From NCBI GenBank assembly GCA_000715855.1, contig KL571202.1, forward strand, positions 23,919 to 31,609: a DNA stretch of 7,691 bases, read 5' to 3'. This stretch comes from Actinoplanes liguriensis (GTDB lineage Bacteria > Actinomycetota > Actinomycetes > Mycobacteriales > Micromonosporaceae). Positions within the stretch are counted from its first letter, which is position 1. Each line of letters starts with the position of its first letter. Below are positions 1 to 5,785 of the stretch, one piece after another. A program made the position numbers and the translations under genes. The notes under the pieces were generated by a model that saw only the letters and a program-made list of their open reading frames with translations, made no database searches and was not told where the DNA came from.

Positions 1-17
1 ATGTGTATAAGAGACAG
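1..17. other. Residual Tn5 mosaic-end / tagmentation adapter sequence
   Basis: The first 17 bases, ATGTGTATAAGAGACAG, are identical to the last 17 bases of the 19-bp Tn5 mosaic end carried by Nextera-type library adapters. The sequence is AT-rich and breaks into a GC-rich coding frame. It sits exactly at the window edge, so it is almost certainly library adapter left on a contig end and not genomic DNA or a real transposon end. Genomic sequence starts at about base 18. Confidence 0.93.
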
Positions 18-873
18 GGATCAGCAGCAGCGGCGGCAGGCCCTTGAAGGCCAGGACGGCGAGCAACGCGACCGCGCCGTTGCCGAGGCCCTCACGGAAC
101 AGCGGCGAGTTCCACAGCACGTGCGAGGCCCACGCGCCGAAGAGCGCGAGCGCGGCCATCGCGACCCGGCGGGGCCAGCCGCGGTCGATGCTGACCACCA
201 GGTAGCCGATGCCGGCCCCGGCCAGCGCGCCGAACAGGGTGTGGCTCCAGACCCCGGCCAGGAAACCGCGGACCAGGAACGTGGTGATCACCGGCTGGAT
301 CTCGTCGCCCTGCCCGGCGAGCGCGACCGCGCCGACCGCGAAGACGATGTCCTCGACGATCTGGAAGCCGAGCCCGACCAGCGCGCCGTAGACGACGCCG
401 TCCAGCACGCTGTTCACCTGCGAGCGGGCGATCAGCACGATGGCGACCACGCCGAGGGTCTTGGCTATCTCCTCGACCGTCGGGCCGGCCAGCGCGGCGC
501 CCCAGTCGGCGGCCAGGCCGGGTGAGCCGAGCTTGGCGATCAGGTTCTCCAGGGCGGTGCTGCCCGGGATGGAGACGCTGGTGGCGACCAGGCCGCCCCA
601 GGAGAACGCCACGACGAGCAGGCCGGCGGGCTCCCGTTCGAGGAAGTCGAGCTCCTGGACGAAGAGCCAGAACGGCACGGCGAGCAGCGCGAACAACCCG
701 AGCGCGGTGATCGTGGCGATCGGGTAGGCGCCCAGGAACTTCGCCAGGATCTGCGACATCCGCACCGCGCCGACGGCGAGCAGGACGATCACCACCCAGA
801 ACGCGGGCAGTCGGTACGGCGTGGCCTGCCGGGCGGCTGCGGGGCGGACCGGTTCGCCCGTGAGGTCGCTCAC
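18..873 (-). CDS. PrsW-family intramembrane metalloprotease, 3'-truncated by contig end
   Basis: This is a polytopic membrane protein of the PrsW family, putative membrane-embedded proteases. The Bacillus member cleaves an anti-sigma factor within or near the membrane. The GTG start at 873 gives 285 visible residues before the adapter junction; the C-terminus is missing. After a short polar N-terminus there are hydrophobic segments at about 24-40, 51-72, 84-102, 139-150, 160-182, 198-228 and 236-254. The family signature is present: EEIAK at 134-138 (Glu134, Glu135, Lys138), then GFQIVED at 169-175 (Glu174, Asp175), and His211 and His251 in later helices. These would be the proposed catalytic or metal-binding residues. 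The start overlaps the upstream stop in a GTGA sequence, so translation is probably coupled to the preceding membrane protein. The substrate is unknown. Family assignment is confident; activity and target are inferred. Confidence 0.88.
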
Positions 874-1451
874 CGGCCACCCTCGTACCGCAGAGTCTTG
901 GTGCTCGAATCGATGGCCGGCAGGGTGTGGTCGAGATCCAGATCGGCCCCGCTGACCGTGACCTCAATGGTCAGACCGTGCACGACGAAGACCGCGTAGC
1001 GCCCGCCCCGGTCGCCGGCCGTGTAACCACCCTGCAGGCCGTCCAGCCCGCCGGCGGTCGAGACCGCGAGCTGGGTGCCGGTCACCTGGTACCCCGAGGT
1101 GCCGGTGATCCGTTGCCGGAGCCGGACGGCGGCCTGGGTCAGGTCGCCGGAGAAGGGCTGGACCGCGATCGAGTACTTCACCCGGCCCAGACGGAACAGC
1201 GCGGTGGCATTGTCCGCTCCCGGCCGGGTGCCCGTGACGTCGAGCGTCGCGCCGGCCGGGGGCACGACGGTGACCCCGGCACCGACCCGGTACGGCACGT
1301 CGTCGGGAATCGCCCGCTGGGCCGGGACGGCGCGGTCGAGCGCCGGCAGGCCGAAGGAGAGTGCCGCCAGAACGACGACGAGGACGAGCGCGCTGAACAA
1401 TCCGGGTGTGCTGGGGAGATCGGTGAGATGACGCCGCGTGACCGTCCCCAT
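870..1451 (-). CDS. Single-pass membrane protein of unknown function, coupled to PrsW gene
   Basis: The protein has 193 residues and I do not recognise the family. Residues 1-16 are short and basic (Arg6, Arg7). A hydrophobic helix follows at about 17-36 (GLFSALVLVVVLAALSFGLP), and the remaining ~155 residues are polar, with no cysteine, predicting an N-in/C-out anchored extracytoplasmic domain. That domain is rich in Thr, Val and Gly with alternating beta-like stretches (for example VGAGVTVVPPAGATLDVTGTRPG and YAVFVVHGLTIEVTVSGA). The stop TGA at 872-870 overlaps the GTG of the PrsW gene, so the two are probably co-expressed. Such a partner could be a substrate, adaptor or unrelated. The cytoplasmic tail is too short to be an anti-sigma domain of the RsiW kind. 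No clear Shine-Dalgarno precedes the ATG; a promoter-like TAGCGT lies 6 nt before it, suggesting a leaderless message. Confidence 0.8.
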   Translation of the reverse strand: MGTVTRRHLTDLPSTPGLFSALVLVVVLAALSFGLPALDRAVPAQRAIPDDVPYRVGAGVTVVPPAGATLDVTGTRPGADNATALFRLGRVKYSIAVQPFSGDLTQAAVRLRQRITGTSGYQVTGTQLAVSTAGGLDGLQGGYTAGDRGGRYAVFVVHGLTIEVTVSGADLDLDHTLPAIDSSTKTLRYEGGR

Positions 1452-1487
1452 CCGTCCACGCTATCCAGGACGCCGGGTTGGTGTCCG
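1452..1487 (-). promoter_or_regulatory. Candidate promoter for leaderless membrane-protein/PrsW transcript
   Basis: Read on the minus strand, CGGACA (1487-1482) and TAGCGT (1463-1458) are separated by 18 nt, and TAGCGT ends 6 nt before the ATG at 1451. A TAnnnT box this close to a start codon fits the leaderless pattern common in actinobacteria, and there is no good Shine-Dalgarno. The -35 is a partial match only. Confidence 0.4.
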
Positions 1488-1534
1488 GCGATCCGCGCGT
1501 GCGACCACAGTGGATGGTCGATCAACCTGGCAGA

Positions 1535-2101
1535 TTACGGATTTGTCCGTTTTACCGAAAGGTGCTGAGGGGTGACTTCCGTGGTCAACCAGACCCCGTT
1601 GTCACTGCGATGAAACACGTGCCCGGCAGCCGCCATGGCGCTCGCCGCCACCTCGAACACCACCACGTCGGCCGATCGGCGCCGGCCGACCACCAGGGCG
1701 GTCGGCACATCGACCGAGAGGTGTACGTGATGCCGGCTGCGCGGCCGCAGCCCGTTCCGCAGGATCGAGTCCAGGTTCTCCCGCGGGGTGCCGTGGTAGA
1801 GCACGGCCGGCGGATCCGCGGGCGGCAGGTCCAGGTCCACCGAGACCCGGCGGGAGTGGCCCTGACTGGCCCGGATGCGCTCCACCCCGTCGTCACCGAC
1901 GGCGAGCGCAAAGCGGGACTTGTCGTTGTTCGCCACCACGTGGTCCAGCTCGGCGCGGCTGATGCCCAGGGCGGTCAGGAAATCGGCGATCGGCACCCAG
2001 CCGTTCGCGTCGAGGGTCAGACCGGCCACCTCGGGCCGGTGTCGCAGCACCAGGGACATCCGCCGGCTGAGGCGGACCTGGTCGCGGGTGAGATCGGTCA
2101 A
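1535..2101 (-). CDS. kptA: RNA 2'-phosphotransferase, Tpt1/KptA family
   Basis: Tpt1/KptA enzymes remove an internal RNA 2'-phosphate using NAD+, giving ADP-ribose 1'',2''-cyclic phosphate. In eukaryotes this finishes tRNA splicing; the bacterial substrate is unsettled, and some family members ADP-ribosylate nucleic-acid ends. The protein has 188 residues, usual for bacterial members. The N-terminal RNA-binding lobe has LSRRMSLVLRHRPE (11-24), with Arg20 and His21 matching the catalytic Arg-His pair, then LDANGWVPIADFL (30-42) and KSRFAL (61-66), with Arg63 as the next active-site Arg. The C-terminal NAD-binding lobe has LYHGT (101-105), HHVHLS (124-129), VGRRRSADVVVFEV (138-151) and HVFHRSDNGVWLT (161-173). 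All expected residues appear intact. I chose the TTG start at 2101 because the first ATG falls inside the conserved motif and a GGAG lies 8 nt before the TTG. It overlaps the methyltransferase stop (TTGA). Confidence 0.93.
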   Translation of the reverse strand: MTDLTRDQVRLSRRMSLVLRHRPEVAGLTLDANGWVPIADFLTALGISRAELDHVVANNDKSRFALAVGDDGVERIRASQGHSRRVSVDLDLPPADPPAVLYHGTPRENLDSILRNGLRPRSRHHVHLSVDVPTALVVGRRRSADVVVFEVAASAMAAAGHVFHRSDNGVWLTTEVTPQHLSVKRTNP

Positions 2102-2874
2102 TGGTCTTGCTCCATGACCGCAAGGTAGTACGGGCGGTCTTTCTGGTCGATCGATTTCAGGCGCCACCCGGTGCCCTTGAGCAGCTGATCCAGCTCGTCG
2201 ACCGAGCAGTTCAGGTAGTCGAACCACTCCGAGGCCACCAGGCGGTACCGCAGCCGCAGACGAAGCTGGCCGCCGAGCCGCCCCCGGGCCCGGTTCCGCT
2301 GGTGGTAGCCGACGTGCACCGGATCCCTGGTCCCGTACGGGTCGGCGCCCTGCGCGATGATCCGCGCGCCCGGGCTCGCCAGCCGGGCCAGCGCCTCCAG
2401 GAAGATCGGCGCGCGCGCCGGACCCTCCAGCAGGCCCAGGTTGTTGCCGAGCAGTAGGAACGTGTCGTAGCGGGCGCTCGCCCGGGCATACCCGTCCACG
2501 GTGCTCAGCACGGTGTCGCGCAGGCCGCGCTTGCGGGCCACCTCGATCGCGCCGGCCGAGGTGTCCAGGCCGGTCACCGCCATGCCCTTGCGCTGGAGCT
2601 CGAGCGCGATCCGCGCGGCGCCCACCCCGATGTCCAGCACGTGCCCACGGCACAGGCGCAACGCCCGGTGGTCGTGCGGCTGCCAGTCCTCGGGCTCGTT
2701 CAGATAGTGATCGGCGGGCGCGCCGTTGATCAGGCCGTCGTCCCGCTCGATCACCTCGATCACCGGCCGGGGCAGACGTCCTCCGGCCAGCGGTCGTGGG
2801 CCGATGCCGGTCCGTACCGCGTACGCGTCTCTGATCATGTCGCCGAACGCGTCACCGATCGCGGGCTGTTCCAT
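2098..2874 (-). CDS. Class I SAM-dependent methyltransferase
   Basis: The protein has 258 residues from the ATG at 2874, with a Rossmann-type methyltransferase core. Motif I is VLDIGVGAARIAL (79-91), the SAM-binding glycine loop. Post-I Asp104 lies in GLDTSAGAIEVARKRG and should bind the ribose hydroxyls. FLLLGNNLGLLE (139-150) is the motif IV region. An N-terminal cap (about 1-75) and a basic insertion (RNRARGRLGGQLRLRLRYR, 193-211) flank the core and may recognise substrate; the basic patch would suit a nucleic acid or acidic ligand, but this is inference. The substrate is not identifiable. The 3' end overlaps kptA by 4 nt, and the kptA Shine-Dalgarno sits inside this gene, so the two are an operon. 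Upstream in-frame starts exist (GTG 2880, TTG 2910) but overlap a promoter-like sequence and precede a run that does not look conserved. Confidence 0.85.
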   Translation of the reverse strand: MEQPAIGDAFGDMIRDAYAVRTGIGPRPLAGGRLPRPVIEVIERDDGLINGAPADHYLNEPEDWQPHDHRALRLCRGHVLDIGVGAARIALELQRKGMAVTGLDTSAGAIEVARKRGLRDTVLSTVDGYARASARYDTFLLLGNNLGLLEGPARAPIFLEALARLASPGARIIAQGADPYGTRDPVHVGYHQRNRARGRLGGQLRLRLRYRLVASEWFDYLNCSVDELDQLLKGTGWRLKSIDQKDRPYYLAVMEQDH

Positions 2875-2881
2875 GGTCACT

Positions 2882-2910
2882 ACTCTTGTTGCCCGCTCAA
2901 GCCGGAGCAA
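2882..2910 (-). promoter_or_regulatory. Candidate promoter for methyltransferase-kptA operon (leaderless)
   Basis: On the minus strand TTGCTC (2910-2905) and AAGAGT (2887-2882) are separated by exactly 17 nt, and the ATG at 2874 begins 7 nt after the second box. Transcription would start at or next to the ATG. No Shine-Dalgarno is obvious, in keeping with a leaderless mRNA. Both hexamers are imperfect matches to the housekeeping sigma consensus. Confidence 0.4.
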
Positions 2911-2984
2911 CTCGGGCGCGCGGGCTCGTATCCCGATCTTGCCCGGCTCGTTGATCTAGAAAAACTGAAGATCTGGAAACGAAG

Positions 2985-3019
2985 AAGGGGCGTTACGCCT
3001 TCCCCAGCGCACGCCCCTT
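2985..3019 (-). terminator. Rho-independent terminator of bldC
   Basis: A perfect 9-bp inverted repeat, AAGGGGCGT (2985-2993) and ACGCCCCTT (3011-3019), encloses a 17-nt loop. On the minus strand it starts 22 nt after the bldC stop and is followed by the T-rich TTCTTCGTTT. Position and polarity fit termination of bldC before the methyltransferase operon. Confidence 0.75.
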
Positions 3020-3041
3020 ACAACGATCTAGGTCGAACCGG

Positions 3042-3251
3042 TCAGTCACCCTGACGCTGCGTGGGAATCTGCCCCTGCAGCAGGGCACGAACCTCCGACT
3101 CCCGGTAGCGACGGTGGCCGCCCAACGTGCGAATTGCGCTGAGCTTGCCCGCCTTCGCCCACCGGGTGACGGTCTTCGGGTCGACACGGAACATCGACGC
3201 CACCTCGGCCGGCGTTAGTAGCGGCTCAGGATCGTGCGTACGCGATGCCAT
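3042..3251 (-). CDS. bldC: BldC developmental regulator, MerR-like DNA-binding protein
   Basis: This is a 69-residue single-domain DNA-binding protein nearly identical in pattern to Streptomyces BldC, a small MerR-related regulator that controls the timing of the switch from vegetative growth to aerial hyphae and sporulation. It binds DNA as head-to-tail arrays on direct repeats, unlike dimeric MerR proteins. A disordered N-terminus (1-10) is followed by the helix-turn-helix LLTPAEVASMFRVDPKTVTRW (11-31) and the wing RTLGGHRRYRESEV (41-54). It has no effector domain, and full family length is about 68-70. The ATG at 3251 is preceded by a strong GGAGG with 8-nt spacing. The gene is monocistronic in appearance: its own terminator lies downstream, and 281 nt of non-coding DNA upstream include a terminator-like hairpin in the leader. 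The next two genes upstream (unknown protein, then vdh on the opposite strand) match the Streptomyces neighbourhood as I remember it. Confidence 0.96.
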   Translation of the reverse strand: MASRTHDPEPLLTPAEVASMFRVDPKTVTRWAKAGKLSAIRTLGGHRRYRESEVRALLQGQIPTQRQGD

Positions 3252-3274
3252 CGGTCACTCCTCCACAGGTGCCT

Positions 3275-3303
3275 AAAAACATCGGCCGGGGTCCCGCCGG
3301 CCG
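3275..3303 (-). promoter_or_regulatory. Terminator-like hairpin in bldC 5' leader (possible attenuator)
   Basis: The repeats CGGCCGG (3283-3289) and CCGGCCG (3297-3303) pair perfectly over 7 bp with a 7-nt loop. Read on the minus strand, the stem is followed after 3 nt (ATG) by TTTTT (3279-3275), the layout of an intrinsic terminator. It lies 24 nt before the bldC ATG, and the GGAGG ribosome site is outside the stem. No gene end lies close enough upstream to need a terminator here: the unknown-protein gene ends about 230 nt away. Termination control of bldC is therefore possible. Regulation is inferred. Confidence 0.5.
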
Positions 3304-3333
3304 GTGCGTCTCTCATGGTCCGGCTAGTCCCCG

Positions 3334-3365
3334 ATGTCCGACATGGGCCGAACGGACGAACGTCC
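3334..3365. promoter_or_regulatory. Two adjacent short palindromes upstream of bldC
   Basis: ATGTCCGACAT (3334-3344, symmetric about one central base) is followed by GGACGAACGTCC (3354-3365, 5-bp arms around AA). Centres are about 20 bp apart, near two helical turns, so dimeric regulators could bind the same face. They lie roughly 85-115 bp before the bldC start in otherwise featureless DNA. The rest of the 281-nt gap shows an AT-richer stretch around 3385-3450, where the bldC promoter may lie; I see no convincing hexamer pair. Confidence 0.35.
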
Positions 3366-3494
3366 CCAGATAGACGGATGAAGCATGCCCGATTTTTGCG
3401 TGTTTTCTACGCCAGATAGTGTCTCGTTTAGTCCGATTATCACGCTTCGCCTGGCGGTGATCACGAAGAGTGTTCACTTCGGGAGCGCTTCCAC

Positions 3495-3515
3495 GACCGG
3501 AGAATCTTCCCGGTC
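3495..3515 (-). terminator. Hairpin downstream of the unknown-protein gene
   Basis: GACCGG (3495-3500) and CCGGTC (3510-3515) form a perfect 6-bp stem with a 9-nt loop, starting 17 nt after the stop at 3533 on the minus strand. There is no T-run, so it may be a weak terminator, an RNA 3'-end stabiliser or chance. Confidence 0.4.
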
Positions 3516-3532
3516 TGTCCTATTTCCGCAGG

Positions 3533-4372
3533 TCAGTTGCACCGCTCCAGAAGCTGGACAACTCGCCACCTAGCGACCAGCTTCTCGTAGGCCTCACTGG
3601 CCGCGTCGGCGTCGCCCCGGGACAACGCCGACAGGCCGGCGGCCACCAGCCCGGGGGAATCATCACCGGTCAGTTTGTCCTCCGGAAGGAGGTTGACCAG
3701 GCCGCCGTAGTCCAGCTCGACCACCGACCGGGGATGGAACTCCTCCAGCCAGCGGGTGCCCTCCTCGACCGCCTCGGTGATCGGGGCGTCGCCGAGCGAC
3801 TTGCGCAACACCGAGACCGCCCGGTGAGCTCGCCGGCGGGCCTTGGAGATCTCCGTCCGGTAACGCAGCGTGCGCCGGCGGCCGGTCAGCGCGATCTCCC
3901 GCTCGTCCAGGTCGACGAAGGCGAACCAGCGCAGCGGCACCCCCCAGGTGGCGATCTGCTCGTGCACCCGGGGCACGCCCTGCTCCAGCACCCGGGCGCC
4001 GCTGCGCCAGTCCTCCACCACGGCCTTGGCCTGGCCGGCCAGCACCGGGGGGACGAAGGCGTCGGCGAGCACGGCGGGCACGCCGTCGCGGGCGTTCAGC
4101 GCCGCCTCGGCGACCCGCAGACGCAGGTTCCAGGGGCAGACCAGGATGGAGTTGTCCCACTCCAGGACGTACGCCTCGTCGGGCAAGTCGGGCAGGCGGG
4201 TCCAGCCCGCGCCGAGCGCCTCGAGCACGGCGGTGCGCTGCCGGACCGGCCCCTCGATCGGGCCCAGGTCGCGGCCCTCCTTGGCGTAACGACGCCAGAA
4301 GACCTGCCGCTCCCGGTCGAAGGCGGTCAGCGGCTCGTAAATCCGTAGGTACGACGCGAACAGTGACGGCAC
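3533..4372 (-). CDS. Conserved actinobacterial protein of unknown function next to bldC
   Basis: The protein has 279 residues, with no signal peptide, membrane helix or domain I can name. The N-terminus [30 protein letters not shown] looks conserved, and from memory the gene between bldC and vdh in Streptomyces encodes a protein of similar length and start. The sequence is soluble and mainly helical. Tryptophans are scattered at 31, 57, 73, 81, 122, 142 and 148. A basic stretch, [29 protein letters not shown] (162-190), is followed by an acidic, Ala-rich C-terminal helix pair that may form a helical hairpin. The start is GTG at 4372 with no visible Shine-Dalgarno, but the conserved N-terminus supports it. 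The gene is divergent from the dehydrogenase gene across 152 nt. Its linkage to a developmental regulator is suggestive only; I assign no function. Confidence 0.85.
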   Translation of the reverse strand: MPSLFASYLRIYEPLTAFDRERQVFWRRYAKEGRDLGPIEGPVRQRTAVLEALGAGWTRLPDLPDEAYVLEWDNSILVCPWNLRLRVAEAALNARDGVPAVLADAFVPPVLAGQAKAVVEDWRSGARVLEQGVPRVHEQIATWGVPLRWFAFVDLDEREIALTGRRRTLRYRTEISKARRRAHRAVSVLRKSLGDAPITEAVEEGTRWLEEFHPRSVVELDYGGLVNLLPEDKLTGDDSPGLVAAGLSALSRGDADAASEAYEKLVARWRVVQLLERCN

Positions 4373-4524
4373 GGCGCGATCGTTTCACAAATTGGGCCGG
4401 GAGGAACTTCCCGCGCGGGCGTAATCGCCGTGCCAATCGCGCGACTACGCTCGGGATTGTCCGGCCCACCCCGCCGGGACCCGGGCCCCACGAAGGCCCA
4501 CACAGAAGAATCAGGAGAACAACG
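4373..4524. promoter_or_regulatory. Divergent promoter region between unknown gene and vdh
   Basis: This 152-nt gap must hold both divergent promoters. Visible elements are an inverted repeat CGGGA-6 nt-TCCCG (4398-4413) overlapping a perfect palindrome CCCGCGCGGG (4410-4419), and a TACGCT (4446-4451) that could be a -10 for vdh, giving a leader of about 70 nt, although no good -35 is seen. AGGAGA (4513-4518) is the vdh ribosome site. The two overlapping symmetric sequences are candidate operators between the start points. Confidence 0.4.
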
Positions 4525-5604
4525 ATGGGTGTGTTCGACACCGACGGCAATGACGCCACCGGGCACGAACAGGTCGTTTTCTGTCAGGACCGGCACTCCG
4601 GCCTGCGGGCGATCATCGGGATCTACTCCACCGCCCTCGGGCCCGCGCTCGGCGGCACCCGGTTCTACCCCTACGAGAGCGAGGCGGCCGCCCTCGCCGA
4701 CGTTCTGAAACTGTCCCGCGGGATGGCGTACAAGAACGCGCTGGCCGGTCTGGACCTGGGCGGCGGCAAAGCGGTCATCTGGGGCGACCCGGCCACCACC
4801 AAGACCGAAACCCTCCTTCGGGCGTACGGACGTTTTGTCGAATCCCTGAAGGGCCGCTACTACACCGCGTGCGACGTCGGCACGTACGTGCCGGACATGG
4901 ACGTGATCGCCCGGGAGACCCGCTACGTCACCGGTCGCAGCGTCGAGCACGGCGGCGCCGGGGACTCGTCCGTCCTCACCGCCTGGGGCGTCTTCCAGGG
5001 CATGCGCGCGGCCGCCGAGCACACCTGGGGCAGCCCGACCCTGACCGGCCGCACGGTGGGCGTCGCCGGCCTCGGCAAGGTCGGGAAGTATCTGGTGGCC
5101 CACCTGATCAAGGACGGCGCCACGGTGATCGCCACCGACGTCAGCCCGGCCGCCCTGGACTGGGCCCGCACGAACCACCCCGAGGTCGAGCTGGTGCCGG
5201 ACAACCAGACGCTGATCACCTCGGACCTCGACGTCTACGCCCCGTGCGCCCTGGGCGGCGCGCTCAACGACGACACCGTCCCGGTGCTGCGCGCCAAGGT
5301 GGTCACCGGCGCGGCCAACAACCAGCTCGCCCACCCCGGCATCGGCAAGCTGCTGGACGACCGCGGCATCCTCTACACGCCGGACTACGTGGTGAACGCC
5401 GGCGGCGTGATCCAGGTGGCCGACGAGATCGAGGGCTTCAACTTCGACCGGGCGAAGCTGCGGGCCACCGGGATCTTCGAGACCACCCGGCGCATCCTCC
5501 AGCTCGCCGGGGACGAGGGCGTCCCGCCCGCGGTCGCGGCCGATCGTCTCGCCGAGCGCCGGATGGCAGAGGTCGGGCGTCTCCGGGCGATTTACCTCAA
5601 CTAG
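4525..5604 (+). CDS. vdh: NAD-dependent valine/leucine dehydrogenase
   Basis: This enzyme oxidatively deaminates branched-chain amino acids to 2-oxo acids with NAD+. In actinomycetes it opens valine catabolism, which feeds branched acyl-CoA starters for fatty acids and polyketides. The protein has 359 residues, full length for the Glu/Leu/Phe/Val dehydrogenase family. The N-terminal domain carries the substrate-binding glycines LGGTRF (42-47), Lys70 in MAYKNA, and the catalytic Lys82 in [14 protein letters not shown] (76-89). Asp117 in [13 protein letters not shown] is the conserved active-site acid. The Rossmann domain begins [13 protein letters not shown] (175-187), with GLGKVG as the dinucleotide loop and Asp205 ending strand 2, which favours NAD over NADP. 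PCALGG (240-245), GAANNQL (262-268) and [10 protein letters not shown] (287-296) follow as expected. The ATG at 4525 is chosen for AGGAGA just upstream and family alignment; extension to 4363 would add unconserved sequence. Valine versus leucine preference cannot be read from sequence alone. Confidence 0.93.
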   Translation: MGVFDTDGNDATGHEQVVFCQDRHSGLRAIIGIYSTALGPALGGTRFYPYESEAAALADVLKLSRGMAYKNALAGLDLGGGKAVIWGDPATTKTETLLRAYGRFVESLKGRYYTACDVGTYVPDMDVIARETRYVTGRSVEHGGAGDSSVLTAWGVFQGMRAAAEHTWGSPTLTGRTVGVAGLGKVGKYLVAHLIKDGATVIATDVSPAALDWARTNHPEVELVPDNQTLITSDLDVYAPCALGGALNDDTVPVLRAKVVTGAANNQLAHPGIGKLLDDRGILYTPDYVVNAGGVIQVADEIEGFNFDRAKLRATGIFETTRRILQLAGDEGVPPAVAADRLAERRMAEVGRLRAIYLN

Positions 5605-5617
5605 ACCGGTTCAGAGG

Positions 5618-5660
5618 CTGCCGCGCGGCGCTGTTTGGACAGAACCACGACGCGCGGCAG
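5618..5660 (+). terminator. Long inverted repeat after vdh
   Basis: CTGCCGCGCG (5618-5627) and CGCGCGGCAG (5651-5660) are perfect 10-bp complements 14 nt after the vdh stop. The 23-nt loop can form an inner CTGT/ACAG stem (5631-5634 with 5639-5642). There is no T-run, typical of high-GC actinomycete terminators. It most likely separates vdh from the DUF3073 gene. Confidence 0.55.
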
Positions 5661-5785
5661 TGTCACACGCAACCCGAGGTGCCGAAGACGGCATCGTCCA
5701 TGTACCGTAAGACCCACGAGAGATGCCTGACGTCATCGGGGCCCGCCTTCGGGCTGCCCCGAATTCTGTGCGAGGGGGTCGAGCC

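Noticed and set aside
1..525. Plus-strand open frame beginning in the first bases
   Set aside because: Its start lies in the adapter, the product is Arg/Asp/Gln low-complexity typical of an antisense high-GC frame, and the minus strand encodes a clear PrsW membrane protein.
92..967. Minus-strand frame overlapping the PrsW and membrane-protein genes
   Set aside because: Arg/Pro/Gly-rich out-of-frame shadow; it spans the junction between two well-supported genes in another frame.
1537..1550. ACGGA-TTTG-TCCGT hairpin over the kptA stop codon
   Set aside because: Only a 5-bp stem with the T-run on the plus side, which has no gene to terminate there.
2102..2653. N-terminal extension of KptA in the same frame
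   Set aside because: This part is a shadow of the methyltransferase gene, which carries a clear SAM motif; KptA has family length from TTG 2101.
3366..3419. CCAGATAG repeated at 3366 and 3412 upstream of bldC
   Set aside because: An 8-mer repeated once at 46 bp can easily occur by chance; no further copies were seen.
4363..4524. Upstream extension of vdh
   Set aside because: No ribosome site, and it would add unconserved sequence; ATG 4525 has AGGAGA at proper spacing.
3663..4559. Long minus-strand frame overlapping the unknown gene and vdh promoter
   Set aside because: The product is Arg/Gly/Ala low-complexity and it would run across the divergent promoter and the vdh start.
4327..5334. 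Minus-strand frame antisense to vdh
   Set aside because: Antisense shadow; the plus strand encodes a full dehydrogenase with all catalytic motifs.
5635..5663. TTGGAC-17 nt-CAGTGT as a DUF3073 promoter
   Set aside because: The -35 and spacing fit, but the -10 is poor and lies in the arm of the vdh terminator-like hairpin.
5723..5785. Earlier in-frame ATG for the DUF3073 gene
   Set aside because: The family begins MGRGRAKAKQ and GAGGGGG precedes ATG 5786; the extra 21 codons overlap a hairpin.
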